A stretch of DNA of 39,301 bases from Butyricicoccus pullicaecorum DSM 23266 (GTDB lineage Bacteria > Bacillota > Clostridia > Oscillospirales > Butyricicoccaceae). The DNA is taken from contig NZ_FUXW01000020.1 in the NCBI RefSeq assembly GCF_900167005.1, positions 1-39,301 on the forward strand, given 5' to 3'. Position numbers and translations under genes: made by a program. This document shows positions 15,639 to 24,571 of the stretch, piece by piece. Below the pieces are notes generated by a model. It saw only the letters and a program-made list of their open reading frames with translations. It was not told the DNA's origin and ran no database searches. Position 1 is the first letter of the stretch. Every line of letters begins with the position of its first letter.

Positions 15639-16997
15639 CTAGTAGTCGAGTGCAGAGATGGTACAGGTGGTGAATATGGACTGCGCGGGCTGACCGTCCG
15701 GGGTCAGGGCCAAGCGCAGGAGCAGCCCGTCGGGCACGGTACAGGATGTGCACAGGGTGTCGTCCCAGATGAGCGCATGGAAGGAACGGGATTGGGGATT
15801 CCAGTAGACCGAGGCCAATGTCTGCCCGAGAAACCGGGACTTTTTGGCGGTGCGGCCGATACATGCCCCGAAAATCAGTGGATAGGGCTGAAAAGGCAGC
15901 AGCGGCAGCTGGGTGGTGTGGGTGATGGTATCTCCAAAGCGCCAGACCATGCGGGCGATGATGGGCGATTGCGTGCGCACGGTCAGACGTTCCAGATCGC
16001 GCAGAGCGTCGCACACGTCGGCGTAGCCATTCGGACTGTCCATGGGCGCAAGGCAGCGCGTAAGCACATTGGCCAGACCGTCCAGACCCTGTTTGGCCAG
16101 ACGGCCGCGGATTGCCTCGGGCAGACCGTAGTTGCGCATGTCCTTGGGATCATGGGCGTTGGCCGGGAACTTGGCACGGCAGTGAAAGCCGGTAAAAAAG
16201 TAGCATACGGTGAGTGCAAACTGGTACAGATCGCAGCGGCAGCTGATGGCGTGGTCACCGAGCGGGATGAGATAGAAGTCATTGCCCTCGATGCAGTGAT
16301 TGCGCAGAAGCAGTAGCGTGTGTCCGACTCCGGTGCTTGTGTGGCACCAATCGTAGTCAAACAGGCGCAGGGTGGGCTGATCGACCCCGTCGATCATGAT
16401 GTTGTGCGGACGGATATCCAGATGCCGGGGCGCGGACGCACCGGCGCCGTAGTCGGCAATGGCCTGCAGCAGCATGTGCGCAAGTGGCAGGCCGATGGCA
16501 GGGGGGGCGCCATCGGGATAATGCTGCGCAATCCATTGGGCGGCCGGTATGCCGGGCAGAGCCTCCAGCAGGACGGCGTGATAGACCTCGCTGCGTGCAT
16601 CGGGCGTACCGCATACGGTGTCGGTGCGGTAGCGCGAGATGGTCTGGTAGCCGTATGAGCGGCACAGGCGCGGGGAGTACGACCAAAATGCAGCTTCCTG
16701 CGCGGCATAATTGGGGCGCTGTTCGTGTGCATCCTGCTGAATCTGGCGCTCGGACAGATACTTGAGGAAAAAACGCCGGCCATTTACTTCGACAAACTGC
16801 CCGTATTTCCAGTTGCGGGCGTTGGCGTCCTGCCCGCCGAATACGTCATCACTGACCGTTTGCAGCAAAACGAACTTGCCGCCGTCGTGATCGATCAGGG
16901 GTGCACCGAGTGCCTGCCAGAATAACCGGTCGGCATCGTATACCTGCCACGCAATGGACTGTCCTTTGGGAAAGGGACAGGGCGGCTTCTGGTACAT
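15639..16997 (-). CDS. Ser/Thr protein kinase-like protein
   Basis: A 452-residue protein. It has kinase-like hallmarks: the candidate ATP-binding Lys in 'GRRFFLKYL' (about residue 74), the catalytic loop 'RHLDIRPHNIMI' (about 190-201; HxD...N pattern with Asp and Asn) and 'LFDYDW' (about 212-217) in place of DFG. These are enough for phosphotransfer, although DFG is replaced. The C-terminal 130 residues are beta-rich, of unknown nature, and may be a sensor or substrate domain. Start ATG 16997 has AAGGAGG at 17005-17011; a longer frame into the phosphatase is rejected. It is 13 bases from the PP2C gene and 14 from the vWA gene, as expected of a TerY-P-like triad. Confidence 0.82.
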   Translation of the reverse strand: MYQKPPCPFPKGQSIAWQVYDADRLFWQALGAPLIDHDGGKFVLLQTVSDDVFGGQDANARNWKYGQFVEVNGRRFFLKYLSERQIQQDAHEQRPNYAAQEAAFWSYSPRLCRSYGYQTISRYRTDTVCGTPDARSEVYHAVLLEALPGIPAAQWIAQHYPDGAPPAIGLPLAHMLLQAIADYGAGASAPRHLDIRPHNIMIDGVDQPTLRLFDYDWCHTSTGVGHTLLLLRNHCIEGNDFYLIPLGDHAISCRCDLYQFALTVCYFFTGFHCRAKFPANAHDPKDMRNYGLPEAIRGRLAKQGLDGLANVLTRCLAPMDSPNGYADVCDALRDLERLTVRTQSPIIARMVWRFGDTITHTTQLPLLPFQPYPLIFGACIGRTAKKSRFLGQTLASVYWNPQSRSFHALIWDDTLCTSCTVPDGLLLRLALTPDGQPAQSIFTTCTISALDY

Positions 16998-17010
16998 GGC
17001 ATGACCTCCT

Positions 17011-17766
17011 TTACAAAAAGACGGTGAACAGGGTCTGGTTGTCGGTGGAACCGCTCTGGCGTGCGGCGGCAAAGAGTGCGGGGATGACCGCATGGGGCTG
17101 ATCGCGCAGCGATTGTACCAGCTCGCCGATCTGTACGTCGGTTAGCGCACCGAATGCGCCGTCTGAGCCTAAAAGCAGTACGCGGCCGGACAGACTGCTG
17201 CGCGGACAGGTGTACAGCGCCGGGGTCAGACAGTCACCCGGACGGGTGCCGATGCACTGGGTCAGACGGCAGGAAGCCTGCGCGTATCCGGGCATATTCG
17301 GGGTAATCCCCTGCGAAAAGGCCAGATTGTGCAGCGGTGTGAGCAGCTGCGCATGGCTGTCCTCGACCAGATAAGCCGGGCTGTCGCCGATGACACCAAC
17401 CACCAGACTGTCTGATGTCAGCAGGGCGGCGGTCAGCGTGCTTCCGGCAGCTGACATGCGGTCGCGTCCGGCTTCATAGACGCGGTCGGCGGCGGCGCAC
17501 ATGGATGTTTTCAGGGCGCGGGCGACGTCCTCACCGCACAGCGTATTGCCTGCCAGAATGGTGGGATAGAGGGCGTACAGCAGCTCGGCGCACAGCGCGG
17601 CGGCCGTGCTGCGGGCGCAGTCGGCACCGTGGGACAGTCCGCCCATGCCGTCGGCCAGAATGAATGCCGAGACGGGCTGGGGGAAGGGGAAGGCGTAAAA
17701 CAGGCCGCAGTCCTGATTGTCCTCGCGGCCGCCAACCTGAGAATCGAAGAAATAAGTTGCCTCCAT
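17011..17766 (-). CDS. PP2C-family Ser/Thr phosphatase
   Basis: A 251-residue PPM/PP2C phosphatase. The metal-site motifs are in order: 'GGREDNQD' (12-19), 'ADGMGG' (38-43), 'VVGVIGDSPAYLV', 'LLLGSDGAFG' and the final 'STDNQT'. It is the usual length of bacterial catalytic domains with no membrane anchor, so it is a cytosolic metal-dependent phosphatase that should remove phosphate from the kinase's targets or the kinase itself. ATG 17766 has AAGGAG upstream. It is the first gene of the operon that continues to the kinase, vWA, 217-residue and HTH genes, transcribed from the shared bidirectional promoter at 17800-17812. Confidence 0.93.
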   Translation of the reverse strand: MEATYFFDSQVGGREDNQDCGLFYAFPFPQPVSAFILADGMGGLSHGADCARSTAAALCAELLYALYPTILAGNTLCGEDVARALKTSMCAAADRVYEAGRDRMSAAGSTLTAALLTSDSLVVGVIGDSPAYLVEDSHAQLLTPLHNLAFSQGITPNMPGYAQASCRLTQCIGTRPGDCLTPALYTCPRSSLSGRVLLLGSDGAFGALTDVQIGELVQSLRDQPHAVIPALFAAARQSGSTDNQTLFTVFL

Positions 17767-17799
17767 GTCCGGGACTCCTTTCCGTGGAGAGAGCAAGCG

Positions 17800-17812
17800 T
17801 GATATAATACCA
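17800..17812. promoter_or_regulatory. Bidirectional promoter with shared extended -10
   Basis: The plus strand reads TGA-TATAAT (17800-17808) and the minus strand reads TGG-TATTAT (17812 to 17804), so the two extended -10 elements overlap almost entirely. They would fire the short kinase-like gene to the right and the phosphatase operon to the left. Neither has a good -35, as is normal for extended -10 promoters. Confidence 0.6.
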
Positions 17813-17873
17813 GTATCAAAGCAGCGCGGGGGCGCTGACGTGTGACCGCAATGCGGGATGGGGAGGGGATTTC

Positions 17874-18542
17874 ATGTGTCAGGATAAGATTTATACCCTG
17901 CATTTTGTGCTCGAGCGTAAGGGGGATCGGATGTGGAAGCGCTGCCGGACGCCATCGGCTGCGGCACGGTATGGCGCGGCGCTGCGGCTGGAGGCCGAGC
18001 GCATGCAGCAGATGGAAGGCGGATTGTTTCCGCGTTATTTTGGTTTTACCGATGACCCGCTGCCCGCGGTGTGCATGGAGTATCTGCCGGGTGGCTGCAT
18101 GCAGCCGCTGTCTACGTTTGACCATCGGGAGATGGAGCGGCAGGTTGCGCAGGTGCTGGAGCGCGTGCTGCACATGACCGAGGTGCTCGAGCAGGCCGGA
18201 CTGCTGTACTGGGACATCCGGTTGAATAATCTGATCGGCCGCGCGGGCGCAGATTTCCGTATGATCGACTTCACCGGGGCACAGATGCTGGGAACTGCGC
18301 AGACCTTTACCCGCGGCCCGGCTTTCCGGGATGCATCCGGTCAGGCACTGTGGGACGGACTGGGCTGCAATGAACTGCGGCGGGTGCTGGCGCTGCGCAC
18401 GCTTGCGTGCGAGCTGCTCGGCCTGTCACGCGGGGAAGAGGCACCGACACCGGCGCTGCGGCGCCTGCTTGCGCAGGGTGCGCGGCCGGCGTACGGCCTG
18501 TGTGCGCGGACATGGCTGGATGCCTTTTGTCAAAATCTCTAA
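17874..18542 (+). CDS. Short kinase-like protein
   Basis: A 222-residue protein with a minimal kinase fold. 'LLYWDIRLNNLIG' (about 110-122) replaces HRD with YWD but retains the catalytic Asp and the Asn four residues later, and 'FRMIDFTGAQ' retains the metal-binding Asp (DFG to DFT). Glycine-rich loop and VAIK Lys are not clear; 'DRMWKRCR' may hold the Lys. This resembles small bacterial lipopolysaccharide-kinase/RIO-like proteins. ATG 17874 follows GGGAGGGG. It points away from the phosphatase operon and ends convergently with the GAP1-like gene, with overlapping stop codons. It could phosphorylate a component of the system or be a regulatory pseudokinase. Confidence 0.72.
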   Translation: MCQDKIYTLHFVLERKGDRMWKRCRTPSAAARYGAALRLEAERMQQMEGGLFPRYFGFTDDPLPAVCMEYLPGGCMQPLSTFDHREMERQVAQVLERVLHMTEVLEQAGLLYWDIRLNNLIGRAGADFRMIDFTGAQMLGTAQTFTRGPAFRDASGQALWDGLGCNELRRVLALRTLACELLGLSRGEEAPTPALRRLLAQGARPAYGLCARTWLDAFCQNL

Positions 18543-20374
18543 AACAGCGAACCCCACCAACCAAGCAGCTCACGGAGCTGCTTTTTTGTCAGGCCGATGT
18601 GCATGGCGGCCTCGCGCACCATTTGCTGCAAGGCCGGATCGCGTGAAAACGACTCGGGCAGACGGGTCTGCTGATGCATAAGCAGGTGCCGCAGGCTGGC
18701 GGTGAGCTGATTGTACTGCGCGAGCCACTGCTCGAGGTCTTGCGGCGCTTGGGCCGGAGCGGCCGGTGCGGCAGATGGTGCCTGTACCGGCGGCGCGGTG
18801 CTTGCGGGTGTGGATACGACCGGTTCGGGCGGCTTGTAGCGTTCCAGATGCTTGCCGACGGCAGGCAGCAGATCCCAGAGAATTTGGCGGCAGGCGTTGT
18901 AGCACAGCTGACGGTCGGATGGGTCTGCAAACAGCCGGTCGATCTGGTGTATGATCTGCTGGTCAAACCATGCGGACAGACCGCATTTGGACGCGGCCTG
19001 CGCTAGTGTGGTAAGTTTGCGGCGATTTTCCGGATGCAAGTGCCAGTCGGGTGTAAAAATGCGATGCAGAGCTGCTTGCAGTCCGTCCTGAAACCAAGGA
19101 GTCGGGTCTGCCAGCGCAAAGCGCTGCAAGGCGGCGATATAATCGGGCAAAGAGCCGGTGACAAGGGCGGGGGAAAATTGGGTTTTCCACAGGCTGCACC
19201 GCTCGGGTTCGGGCAGATAGGACAGTGCATCCTGACAGCGTGTCAGCGCGGTGCGTTTGTCCGGACAGTCGGACAGTGTGCGTTCAATCCACAGACGGGC
19301 GGCGTCGGTGCGCAGCCCATCGGGCAGGGCGGCAAAGGCAGCCGCGTCTCCGGCTGCGGTCAGACGCGCAAGCAGGGCGGCATAGACATCGGGCTGTGCC
19401 GTCAGATGCTCGGCCAGTGCGCACAGTAAGGCGTGCAGCCGGTCGCGCAGCGCGGGATATTGTGTCTGATAGGAGAAAAACAGGTCGATCTGCGGGGTAT
19501 AGATGGCACAGATGTCGGGATCTTGCAGGCATGCGCTGCCGTTGGATTCCAAGTAGGATAGCAGATACAAAAACGGGTAGGTCTGCCAGCTGGGGGTCAT
19601 GTCGGGCAGGACGCACAGGACGAAATCCTGCAGGAACTGCTGATATCCGGCGGGGTCGGAGCGCAGCGCATCGGCCGCGTGGGTATAGAAAAAGATCGAA
19701 GCGGGATCGGACAGTTCGGGCAGGGTGCTGTCGGCCTGCCGGGACAGCAAAAAGCGCAGATTACCGGTCGATTCGGTACCGGTGCCCAGCGTGCAGCTGC
19801 CCATGAGGGCGGGCGGCGTCACCCATGACAGCAGTTCGGCCAGCGCATACAGCGCGTCTGCTGGCGTGCAGTCAGATGCGATGGGCAGGGAAAAGACCGC
19901 AGTGTGCCGGGGCAGAGCGCGATACAGGAAAAAGAGCAGGGCGGGCAGCTGATCGGGGGACAGTCCCAGACCGTGCAGATGGTGGACGAGCGTGTCGGGC
20001 GTGGGCGATGCGGGCACGGCAAAGTCCTCGATGCCCGATGCTTCGGACGGCAGGGCGCAATCCGGGATCAGGTACAGAGCGGGCAGTGCGGCCAGTGCCG
20101 GATTGGCACGCGCCTGCCGGTCATCGGCTACGAGGGCATGGACGATGCACCGTCCGCGGTGATCGCTGCCGCTCTCGCAGACCATGCTGGCGCACAGTAC
20201 AAGACCATGCAGCGCAGGACTGTAAACCAGTGCGTACAGCGGGCCGTCCTCGCTGGCGGGCATGCTGCGGCAGATGGCTTCGACCGCATCGCGGTCGGGT
20301 GTATCGGGCGCTGTGTCAAGCAATCCCCAGCCGGCCTGATCTTGCCGGGTGTATATGAAGTGATGGAAAATCAA
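18539..20374 (-). CDS. GTPase-associated protein, GAP1-like
   Basis: An approximately 611-residue protein. The N-terminus ('FHHFIYTRQDQAGWGLL...', then 'RCIVHALVADDR') resembles the N-terminal domain of GTPase-associated protein 1 (GAP1), followed by a long helical middle region and a C-terminal Ala/Pro-rich linker with a helical tail. The family has no known catalysis and is found next to TRAFAC GTPases. The start is uncertain: TTG 20374 has AAGGGG nine bases upstream, while TTG 20383 has that site directly adjoining it and would overlap the GTPase stop. It is translated after the GTPase, and its stop overlaps that of the short kinase gene. The family name rests on memory of the consensus plus the adjoining GTPase. 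Confidence 0.7.
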   Translation of the reverse strand: MIFHHFIYTRQDQAGWGLLDTAPDTPDRDAVEAICRSMPASEDGPLYALVYSPALHGLVLCASMVCESGSDHRGRCIVHALVADDRQARANPALAALPALYLIPDCALPSEASGIEDFAVPASPTPDTLVHHLHGLGLSPDQLPALLFFLYRALPRHTAVFSLPIASDCTPADALYALAELLSWVTPPALMGSCTLGTGTESTGNLRFLLSRQADSTLPELSDPASIFFYTHAADALRSDPAGYQQFLQDFVLCVLPDMTPSWQTYPFLYLLSYLESNGSACLQDPDICAIYTPQIDLFFSYQTQYPALRDRLHALLCALAEHLTAQPDVYAALLARLTAAGDAAAFAALPDGLRTDAARLWIERTLSDCPDKRTALTRCQDALSYLPEPERCSLWKTQFSPALVTGSLPDYIAALQRFALADPTPWFQDGLQAALHRIFTPDWHLHPENRRKLTTLAQAASKCGLSAWFDQQIIHQIDRLFADPSDRQLCYNACRQILWDLLPAVGKHLERYKPPEPVVSTPASTAPPVQAPSAAPAAPAQAPQDLEQWLAQYNQLTASLRHLLMHQQTRLPESFSRDPALQQMVREAAMHIGLTKKQLRELLGWWGSLF

Positions 20375-20379
20375 CAGAA

Positions 20380-21750
20380 TCAACCCCTTGTTTCAGTTAA
20401 ACCATGCCGGATGACGGACAGCAGCGGCTCTTCCACCAGATGGGGCGCCGGAGGCTGGGTCAGGTGGTAAAGATTGCTCTGCGGATCGACGACGGGTTCG
20501 CTGCCCAGAGCGGATACGGTGTGCAGGGAGTAATGCGGGAAATATGGCTGGAATGCATGCGGGAGCGCGCCGATAAAGTGGTCAAACAGCAGGGCATTGA
20601 CCTCGCTGCGCATGTAGTAGGCACCGGGCTGTATGCTGAAGTGTTCAGGTTTCAGTGCGTCCGCGCCGCATAGCTGTGAGAATGCGTTCGAAGCGTCCCC
20701 ATACAGGCGGTCGGCCTTGACCAGAACATAGGCGACATGCTGGTCACGGGCGCAGGGCAGCAGGTTCTGACTGCCGTTGAGGCCGCGTAGGTCGCGCAGC
20801 AAATTACCGGCGGGTACGACCGGTGGGGTACGCGCCTGTCGTCGCCAGACGGTGGGCGGAATGCGCCGGCTGGGGTCAGCCTGCATGCGTGCTTGTTCTT
20901 CTTCTGAAAGCGGCTGCAGCGTGCACGCGTGCGAAGCCGAGAACCGTAAGAGCGTCTGTTCGGGGGAAATGAGGTAGATCAGTCCGGCGGCGTACCGCAG
21001 AAAGCGCAGCTGTGCGGCCTGATTGTTGTTGTAAAACTCACCTGCGGTGTCATAAAGCAGGATGAGATAGCGCTTGCCGGTGGTACGGTCGTCCATTTCG
21101 AGCGGGATGGGCGCGTCCAGCGCACGGGTGCCCTGCGGGCAGCGGTAGGGTGAATAGTTCAGCTGGCGCAGCATTTCCTGCACGCGGTCGGACAGACGGG
21201 GGGCGGTAAAGTAAAACCGGGTCTGCTTGCTGTGCGGCAGACAGGGATTGAGAGCACTTGCGCGGTTGAGCGCGGCGCATTGATCGAGGAGCAGACTGAG
21301 CAGCAGACAGGTCTTGCCCCAGCTGACCGCACCGGCGATGGCCACACCGATGACCCGTTCAAACTGGAAGAAGTCGGCCGGGAGATCCTGACCGGGCAGA
21401 CCGCCGTGCGGCTGTCCGCAGTGGGGACAGCAGGCGGATACCTGCAAACTGACCGGGGTATGGTCGCGCAGACGGGCGGTGAACTGATAGGTACTGCTGT
21501 CCGGGATAGAAATGGTCTGATCGGGGTCGCCTGCTGCGCGCAGATCGCTTTGCAGGGCATGCCATTCTTCGGGTGTCAGCAGCAGTTCACCGGCGCTGCG
21601 CACCTCGGCACTGCCCATGCGGGCATTGAGGAAGTCGAGCAGGAACGGCGCATCGGGTGCATCGATGATCTCGGGCGGAAAGCTCACCCGCCAGCTTACC
21701 GTATCTTTTGCCAGCGGCGTGCCGCATTGCGGACAGAAATGATTGGGCAT
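20380..21750 (-). CDS. Zinc-ribbon TRAFAC-type GTPase (DO-GTPase-like)
   Basis: A 456-residue protein. Two CxxC pairs (CPQC at 6-9, CPHC at 108-111) flank a beta-rich N-terminal domain and likely bind zinc. A GTPase follows: Walker A/G1 'GAVSWGKT' (140-147), G3 'YDTAG' (233-237), G4-like 'VKAD' (344-347) and G5-like 'VSALGS'. Family knowledge points to the 'double-GTPase' type found with GAP1-like proteins in GTPase-centred conflict systems. It is a cytosolic switch whose partner is probably the next gene. Start ATG 21750 has GGAGG with 7-base spacing; it lies 15 bases after the lipoprotein gene in one operon. Confidence 0.82.
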   Translation of the reverse strand: MPNHFCPQCGTPLAKDTVSWRVSFPPEIIDAPDAPFLLDFLNARMGSAEVRSAGELLLTPEEWHALQSDLRAAGDPDQTISIPDSSTYQFTARLRDHTPVSLQVSACCPHCGQPHGGLPGQDLPADFFQFERVIGVAIAGAVSWGKTCLLLSLLLDQCAALNRASALNPCLPHSKQTRFYFTAPRLSDRVQEMLRQLNYSPYRCPQGTRALDAPIPLEMDDRTTGKRYLILLYDTAGEFYNNNQAAQLRFLRYAAGLIYLISPEQTLLRFSASHACTLQPLSEEEQARMQADPSRRIPPTVWRRQARTPPVVPAGNLLRDLRGLNGSQNLLPCARDQHVAYVLVKADRLYGDASNAFSQLCGADALKPEHFSIQPGAYYMRSEVNALLFDHFIGALPHAFQPYFPHYSLHTVSALGSEPVVDPQSNLYHLTQPPAPHLVEEPLLSVIRHGLTETRG

Positions 21751-21765
21751 CGGATGACCTCCAAT

Positions 21766-24345
21766 TCAGCGGATGACGGGTTTGATCGCGACGATGATCG
21801 AAGTGCCGGACAGCTGGTATTCTGCGCCGGCGCACAGGAACGTGCAGGGCGCGGGTGTGACCGCGTGCAGATTAACAAAGGATGGGTGTGCAGTCAGTGC
21901 CAGATAGCCGTCTTGTCCCTCACGGTGGATGGGCAGCAGATAGATCTCCGAAGTGGACGCAGACAGAGCAGACAGCAGCTGGGTGGGCTGATTGGGTACA
22001 CCGTACATGAGTACGTCGCCCAGATGCAGGCAGCCGTCGGTGAGTGCATCACCATAGCCCAGATAGTGTACACCCGACTGTCCGGGGCCGACGGCCTTGA
22101 CCAGAACGGGCGCGGGCGTGAGTGCGGCGGACGGATGGAAGTACAGATAGGCTTGCAGGACGTCCTTGTTGGTGATGCGGTAAGACTGGTAATGCCGGAC
22201 TTCGGGCAGACCACTTTCCAGATGCTGGAGTGTGTGCAGAACATCCGCAGACAGGTGTTTTTCCTGCTTGGAGGCCTCTGCAAGTGCATTGCCGATCTTT
22301 TCCGCATAGGCTTCCAGCTCTTGTACGGCCTGCGTGGTCTGATCGGGAGAAAATGCGTCCAGCGCTTCCAGTCCCTGCGGATAGATGCGGAAATAAGCCG
22401 CAGCCGTGAGCCGTGAGCGGGCCTTCTGCGCCCACTGATAGACGGTCAGGTCATTGCGCAGGCGCTGGGCCTTTTCGCGCAGATCTTCCTGCGCCTGCCG
22501 CAGCGTGGCGCACAGTGCTTTGAACTCTTGCAGCATGCGCCGCTGTGCCTCGGCCTGCTGTGCCTGCCGCGCCTGTTCGGCCTCCCGCTGCTGTGCCTGT
22601 CTTGCCTGTTCAGCTTCCTGCTTTTGCTTGGCTTTCTGACGCTTGCGCGCCTGCCGCCGCCGTCTCTTTGCGGCGCGGGTGCTCGCGGTCGGAACAATCG
22701 TGCGGAACAGGGCATGGACAATCCGGCATACATCCTGTACCGGCCAGATCAGGCCCAGAATGATACTGGAGAAGAAAACACCGGCTGACATGGTTTTTCT
22801 GGCCAGTGCGATGATCCAGAGCACGAGAACGTGCAGCAGAGCTGCCAGCAGGTACAGCAGTTCGAGCGGCAGGATGGTGTACAGCACCGGAATGGTGTCG
22901 GCATAGACGCGCAGATCCTGATCGATGGCCGAGACTCCGATATACCCGAACGCCAGAATGGGATTGCTTGCCTGCAAGGCCAGTGTGCCATCGGACGTGA
23001 CCGATGCCTGAATGCGGTCACCGCCCTGTGCGGACAGCAGGGTGATGCTGCCGCCCTCTGGATCGGACAGGAACTGATCGACGGTCAGGGTACCGGTTTG
23101 CCCCTGACTCCAGCGCGCGACCGGCCAAGCGTGCAGATAGGGCGGAAGATTGCCCATGGTCAGGGCGTAGCCTCGGTTGTGGCGAAAGCGCAGAGTGCCG
23201 AAATCCGGGTATTCGACCGTGAAGGTCAGGGCGTACTGGCTGCCCGGCTCCAGCGTAAAGGCCGGACTGGTGAATTGGGTGTGCCAGAGCGAGAGCGGGA
23301 ACGAGGTACGCGCGAGGGCGAGCGGCTGCGTCTGATCGTTTACGCGCAGTTCACAGCCGAAGGCCGCATCGCGGGGCAGGACATAGCGCGAGTCTGCGCG
23401 GGACAGTTCGCCTTGCAGATACATGGGCTGTCCGGCGCGGATGTATTCGCCCGATTCCGGACAAAGCGTCCACTCCATTTCCATGGTATGCCGGATGACC
23501 AGCCACACAACGCTGTCCGCACCGGTTTCACGCAGGGTGTAGCTGCCGGTTTTGGGCTGCGGTACGGTGTATGCGAGGGTGGACAGCGTGCTGTCATCCG
23601 GGAAAGAAAACTGCAGGCGGTCCTGCTCGTCCGACAGGGTATCATCTTTGTAAGACAGGATGCCAGGCGTGCCTTGGATGACAAAGGACATCTGTTCTAC
23701 ACCTACATCGGGCAGGGTGAAGGCGGTATTCTGTGCGCTGTCGGTGGTCAGGGCAACCGTCTGTAAGTGCAGGATTTCGCCGATGTTCTGCAGGATGTCA
23801 ATGGTGCTGGTCATTGCCTGCGCGGCCGTGTTGCTGCGCGGCAGGGTGTAGGTTTTGAGCGCCGCGCCGACCTCGCCGGACAGCGTGTTGACGTTTTTCC
23901 ACTGATAGTCCGCGATGTTCGGGGATAGAATCATCACGAGTGGTGCGCTTTCGGGCGCGGCGTAGGTTTCCAGAATGTACTCGGCCAGCGAAGCCGGATT
24001 GACCGTGCCGCGCGGCTGGCTTGTGAGGTGGTTGGACAGCTCGGCCCAGTCGGATACCTGCCGCAGGTCATCCCATTCGAAGTAGCTGCCGGTTTTGGTC
24101 GCGGCGACCAGCCGGATGGGCAGATCCTCGGGCAGGACATGGCCGAGCACTTCGAGGAGCGGGAAGTAGGAGAAGATCGAATCACTGGTGTCCAGACCGA
24201 TGATGAGGGCCGTCGGATCGGGATCGCTGATCTGCGGCAATTTGTAACCGTATCGCCCGTCCGTGGAGCGTGCGCAGCCGGTGAGCAGCAAAAGCAGTGT
24301 CAGACCCAGCAGCATCAGTCGCCGCAGCAAAGCCGTTCGTCTCAT
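21766..24345 (-). CDS. Membrane lipoprotein with vWA-like domain and coiled-coil tail
   Basis: An 859-residue protein. A type II signal peptide ends in the lipobox 'LLTGC' (Cys24). Residues 45-200 read as a vWA-like domain with D52-T-S54-D-S56 as the MIDAS motif. Beta-sandwich-like extracellular segments follow to about 490. Two hydrophobic segments (about 492-515 and 517-538) precede a very basic, then Glu/Ala/Gln-rich coiled coil (552-635) and a C-terminal domain to 859. Because the coiled coil is highly positive it should be cytoplasmic; with two full membrane spans it would not be, so the second segment may be re-entrant. It looks like a transmembrane sensor or scaffold. Start ATG 24345 has AAGGGGGAT upstream; it heads the GTPase operon. 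Confidence 0.82.
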   Translation of the reverse strand: MRRTALLRRLMLLGLTLLLLLTGCARSTDGRYGYKLPQISDPDPTALIIGLDTSDSIFSYFPLLEVLGHVLPEDLPIRLVAATKTGSYFEWDDLRQVSDWAELSNHLTSQPRGTVNPASLAEYILETYAAPESAPLVMILSPNIADYQWKNVNTLSGEVGAALKTYTLPRSNTAAQAMTSTIDILQNIGEILHLQTVALTTDSAQNTAFTLPDVGVEQMSFVIQGTPGILSYKDDTLSDEQDRLQFSFPDDSTLSTLAYTVPQPKTGSYTLRETGADSVVWLVIRHTMEMEWTLCPESGEYIRAGQPMYLQGELSRADSRYVLPRDAAFGCELRVNDQTQPLALARTSFPLSLWHTQFTSPAFTLEPGSQYALTFTVEYPDFGTLRFRHNRGYALTMGNLPPYLHAWPVARWSQGQTGTLTVDQFLSDPEGGSITLLSAQGGDRIQASVTSDGTLALQASNPILAFGYIGVSAIDQDLRVYADTIPVLYTILPLELLYLLAALLHVLVLWIIALARKTMSAGVFFSSIILGLIWPVQDVCRIVHALFRTIVPTASTRAAKRRRRQARKRQKAKQKQEAEQARQAQQREAEQARQAQQAEAQRRMLQEFKALCATLRQAQEDLREKAQRLRNDLTVYQWAQKARSRLTAAAYFRIYPQGLEALDAFSPDQTTQAVQELEAYAEKIGNALAEASKQEKHLSADVLHTLQHLESGLPEVRHYQSYRITNKDVLQAYLYFHPSAALTPAPVLVKAVGPGQSGVHYLGYGDALTDGCLHLGDVLMYGVPNQPTQLLSALSASTSEIYLLPIHREGQDGYLALTAHPSFVNLHAVTPAPCTFLCAGAEYQLSGTSIIVAIKPVIR

Positions 24346-24395
24346 AGACCCATCCCCCTTGTGTCGAAAACATGCGTTTTTTCTGTCGATACCTT

Positions 24396-24404
24396 ATTGT
24401 ATCA
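24396..24404 (-). promoter_or_regulatory. Extended -10 promoter of the lipoprotein-GTPase operon
   Basis: On the minus strand TGA-TACAAT (24404 to 24396) is an extended -10 match about 50 bases upstream of the lipoprotein start. No clear -35 precedes it. The rest of the divergent gap to 24496 is AT-rich with no gene. Confidence 0.45.
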
Positions 24405-24496
24405 CGGAAAAATGAAAAAGGCTAGAACAGGCGGTTTATGGATTTTTCGCTCGTGCAGGCCGGGAAAAGGACGAAAAAACCATACAGGGGATTTGA

Positions 24497-24526
24497 TTGA
24501 CCGACCAGCTGACGGGCGGCTATAAT
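24497..24526 (+). promoter_or_regulatory. Sigma-A promoter of the helicase-like/kptA operon
   Basis: TTGACC (24497-24502), an 18-base spacer and a perfect TATAAT (24521-24526), ending 45 bases before the start codon. This also shows that the frame extension upstream of 24572 is not translated. Confidence 0.72.
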
Positions 24527-24571
24527 AGACCCATCAGAAAACAGAAATATCAGCGGCTGGGAGGGATTGAT

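Noticed and set aside
15625-16014. Upstream extension of the vWA frame into the kinase gene
   Set aside because: ATG 15624 has its own AGGAGGG, and the vWA fold starts right there; the extension is the shadow of the kinase gene.
21232-22416. 394-codon plus-strand frame over the GTPase and lipoprotein genes
   Set aside because: It spans two genes that have intact motifs and ribosome sites on the other strand.
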